Positions 63,566 to 64,000 of a stretch of DNA of 64,000 nt are shown here, piece after piece. This DNA comes from Neovahlkampfia damariscottae (Eukaryota > Heterolobosea > Selenaionea > Neovahlkampfiida > Neovahlkampfiidae): positions 34,024 through 98,023 of the forward strand of contig JABLTG010000063.1 of assembly GCA_016618085.1 (NCBI GenBank), read 5' to 3'. Position 1 is the stretch's first letter, and every line of letters starts with the position of its first letter. The position numbers and the translations under genes are program-made. The notes beneath the pieces are model-generated. The model did no database searches. It was not told where the DNA came from and saw only the letters and a list, made by a program, of their open reading frames with translations.

Positions 63566-64000
63566 TTAAAACTGACTTTTCCGTTCATTCTGATTAATCA
63601 GACCAGACATTAAAATCAAGGTTTCTTTCGGGATAGGACCGTCGCCAGCAGTACTGGCAGTTTTTGGATTTCCAATAAAATTTTGTATATTCATCAGAAA
63701 TATATTTCTTGCTCCATTATAATCTCTTGGAAGAGAAAAATTACAATATTTACAATTGAAATAATCTTTTTTTCCAAGTTTCCAATCTATTTTTCCACAT
63801 AATCCACATGTACAACTGGTATAATGTTCTGAAACTTCATGTACTTGAACAGAATCTTTTTGAGCAAGATGTTTTAGTGTTTGACAAAATTGAAAATGAG
63901 ACCAATGAAGCATTTTTCTCACTGTTGTACTATGAATTTTTCTTTCCCATTTTTTAATCATTCCTTTGACTGGAAATTTTGAAATCAAAATTTCATCATT
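63566..64000 (-). CDS. TnpB-like RNA-guided nuclease, probable Fanzor (C-terminal part; runs off the window)
   Basis: The frame is open from the window edge to a stop at 63566, about 144 codons. It contains the TnpB/Fanzor C-terminal half in order: a helix with MLHWSHFQFCQTLKHLAQK, then HEVSEHYTSCTCGLCGK with the RuvC-II glutamate and first CxxC, FNCKYCNF with the second CxxC, and PRDYNGARNIF with the RuvC-III aspartate. No frameshift or stop lies in the visible part. RuvC-I and the wedge/REC region lie outside the window. In an intron-bearing nuclear region the simplest call is Fanzor, the eukaryotic TnpB homologue. The short tail after RuvC-III is Pro/Thr/Gly-rich. Confidence 0.85.
   Translation of the reverse strand, partial: NDEILISKFPVKGMIKKWERKIHSTTVRKMLHWSHFQFCQTLKHLAQKDSVQVHEVSEHYTSCTCGLCGKIDWKLGKKDYFNCKYCNFSLPRDYNGARNIFLMNIQNFIGNPKTASTAGDGPIPKETLILMSGLINQNERKSQF

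Noticed and set aside
1-64000. CRISPR arrays, rRNA genes, riboswitches, bacterial operons
   Set aside because: No regularly spaced direct repeats, no rRNA-like conserved blocks, and the genes are monocistronic and intron-bearing.
63566-64000. The TnpB-like gene as a bacterial IS200/IS605 TnpB
   Set aside because: No TnpA or bacterial gene is nearby and the surrounding genes are eukaryotic, so Fanzor is preferred; without the rest of the gene this is not absolute.

Overview
The window is nuclear DNA of a unicellular eukaryote. It is strongly AT-rich and uses the standard stop codons. Its genes are interrupted by very short GT-AG introns, mostly 26-50 nt, and joining exons across them restores full-length families. 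The gene set is eukaryotic: RPB4, RPP40, a COMMD protein, an XPR1/SYG1-type SPX-EXS protein, a LAMMER (CLK) kinase, a villin/gelsolin protein, a KCTD/BTB protein, a Qc-SNARE, a RasGEF, a cAMP-receptor-like GPCR, a ZnF-UBP deubiquitinase and cytochromes P450. The P450s argue for an aerobic lifestyle, and the overall set fits an amoeboid or flagellate protist. I cannot name the species from sequence alone.

Layout: 1-10.4 kb holds two P450 genes flanking an OGFr-domain gene, a CS-Sel1 protein, a secreted GH31 glycosidase, a pseudokinase and a decayed gene. At 10.4-14 kb a 3.28 kb transposon with long imperfect terminal inverted repeats and a probable TAATA target duplication carries a broken DDE transposase, a broken SF2 helicase and an unknown ORF; it abuts a truncated kinase fragment. 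At 14-20 kb are three unknown minus-strand genes, a kinase N-lobe fragment, an ankyrin-phosphoesterase fusion and a secreted PqaA-family protein. From 20.5 to 57.6 kb lies a dense housekeeping and signalling block in which convergent genes often end only 5-25 bp apart. It includes a large lipase-membrane-GTPase fusion, a NamZ-like exo-muramidase, a sirtuin lacking the usual zinc cysteines, an F-box/small-GTPase fusion with an in-frame stop, and one tRNA-Ala. At 57.7-60 kb is an RCC1-EGF transmembrane protein. At 60.5-62.4 kb four tandem small paralogues form a family I do not recognise. The window ends inside a TnpB-like gene, most simply a Fanzor, with its RuvC-II, zinc-finger and RuvC-III motifs intact.

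Several genes fit together by theme. Secreted or lysosomal enzymes (GH31, PqaA-like, NamZ-like) suit a bacterivore. Surface and signalling proteins (7TM proteins, RasGEF, F-box GTPase, BTB, START, kinases) suit an amoeba-like cell. A CCAAT-box-like motif (CCAATCA or TGATTGG) recurs shortly upstream of many start codons and looks like a core promoter element. Exon joins were worked out by hand from splice sites, reading frame and family consensus, so individual junctions may be off by a base or two.
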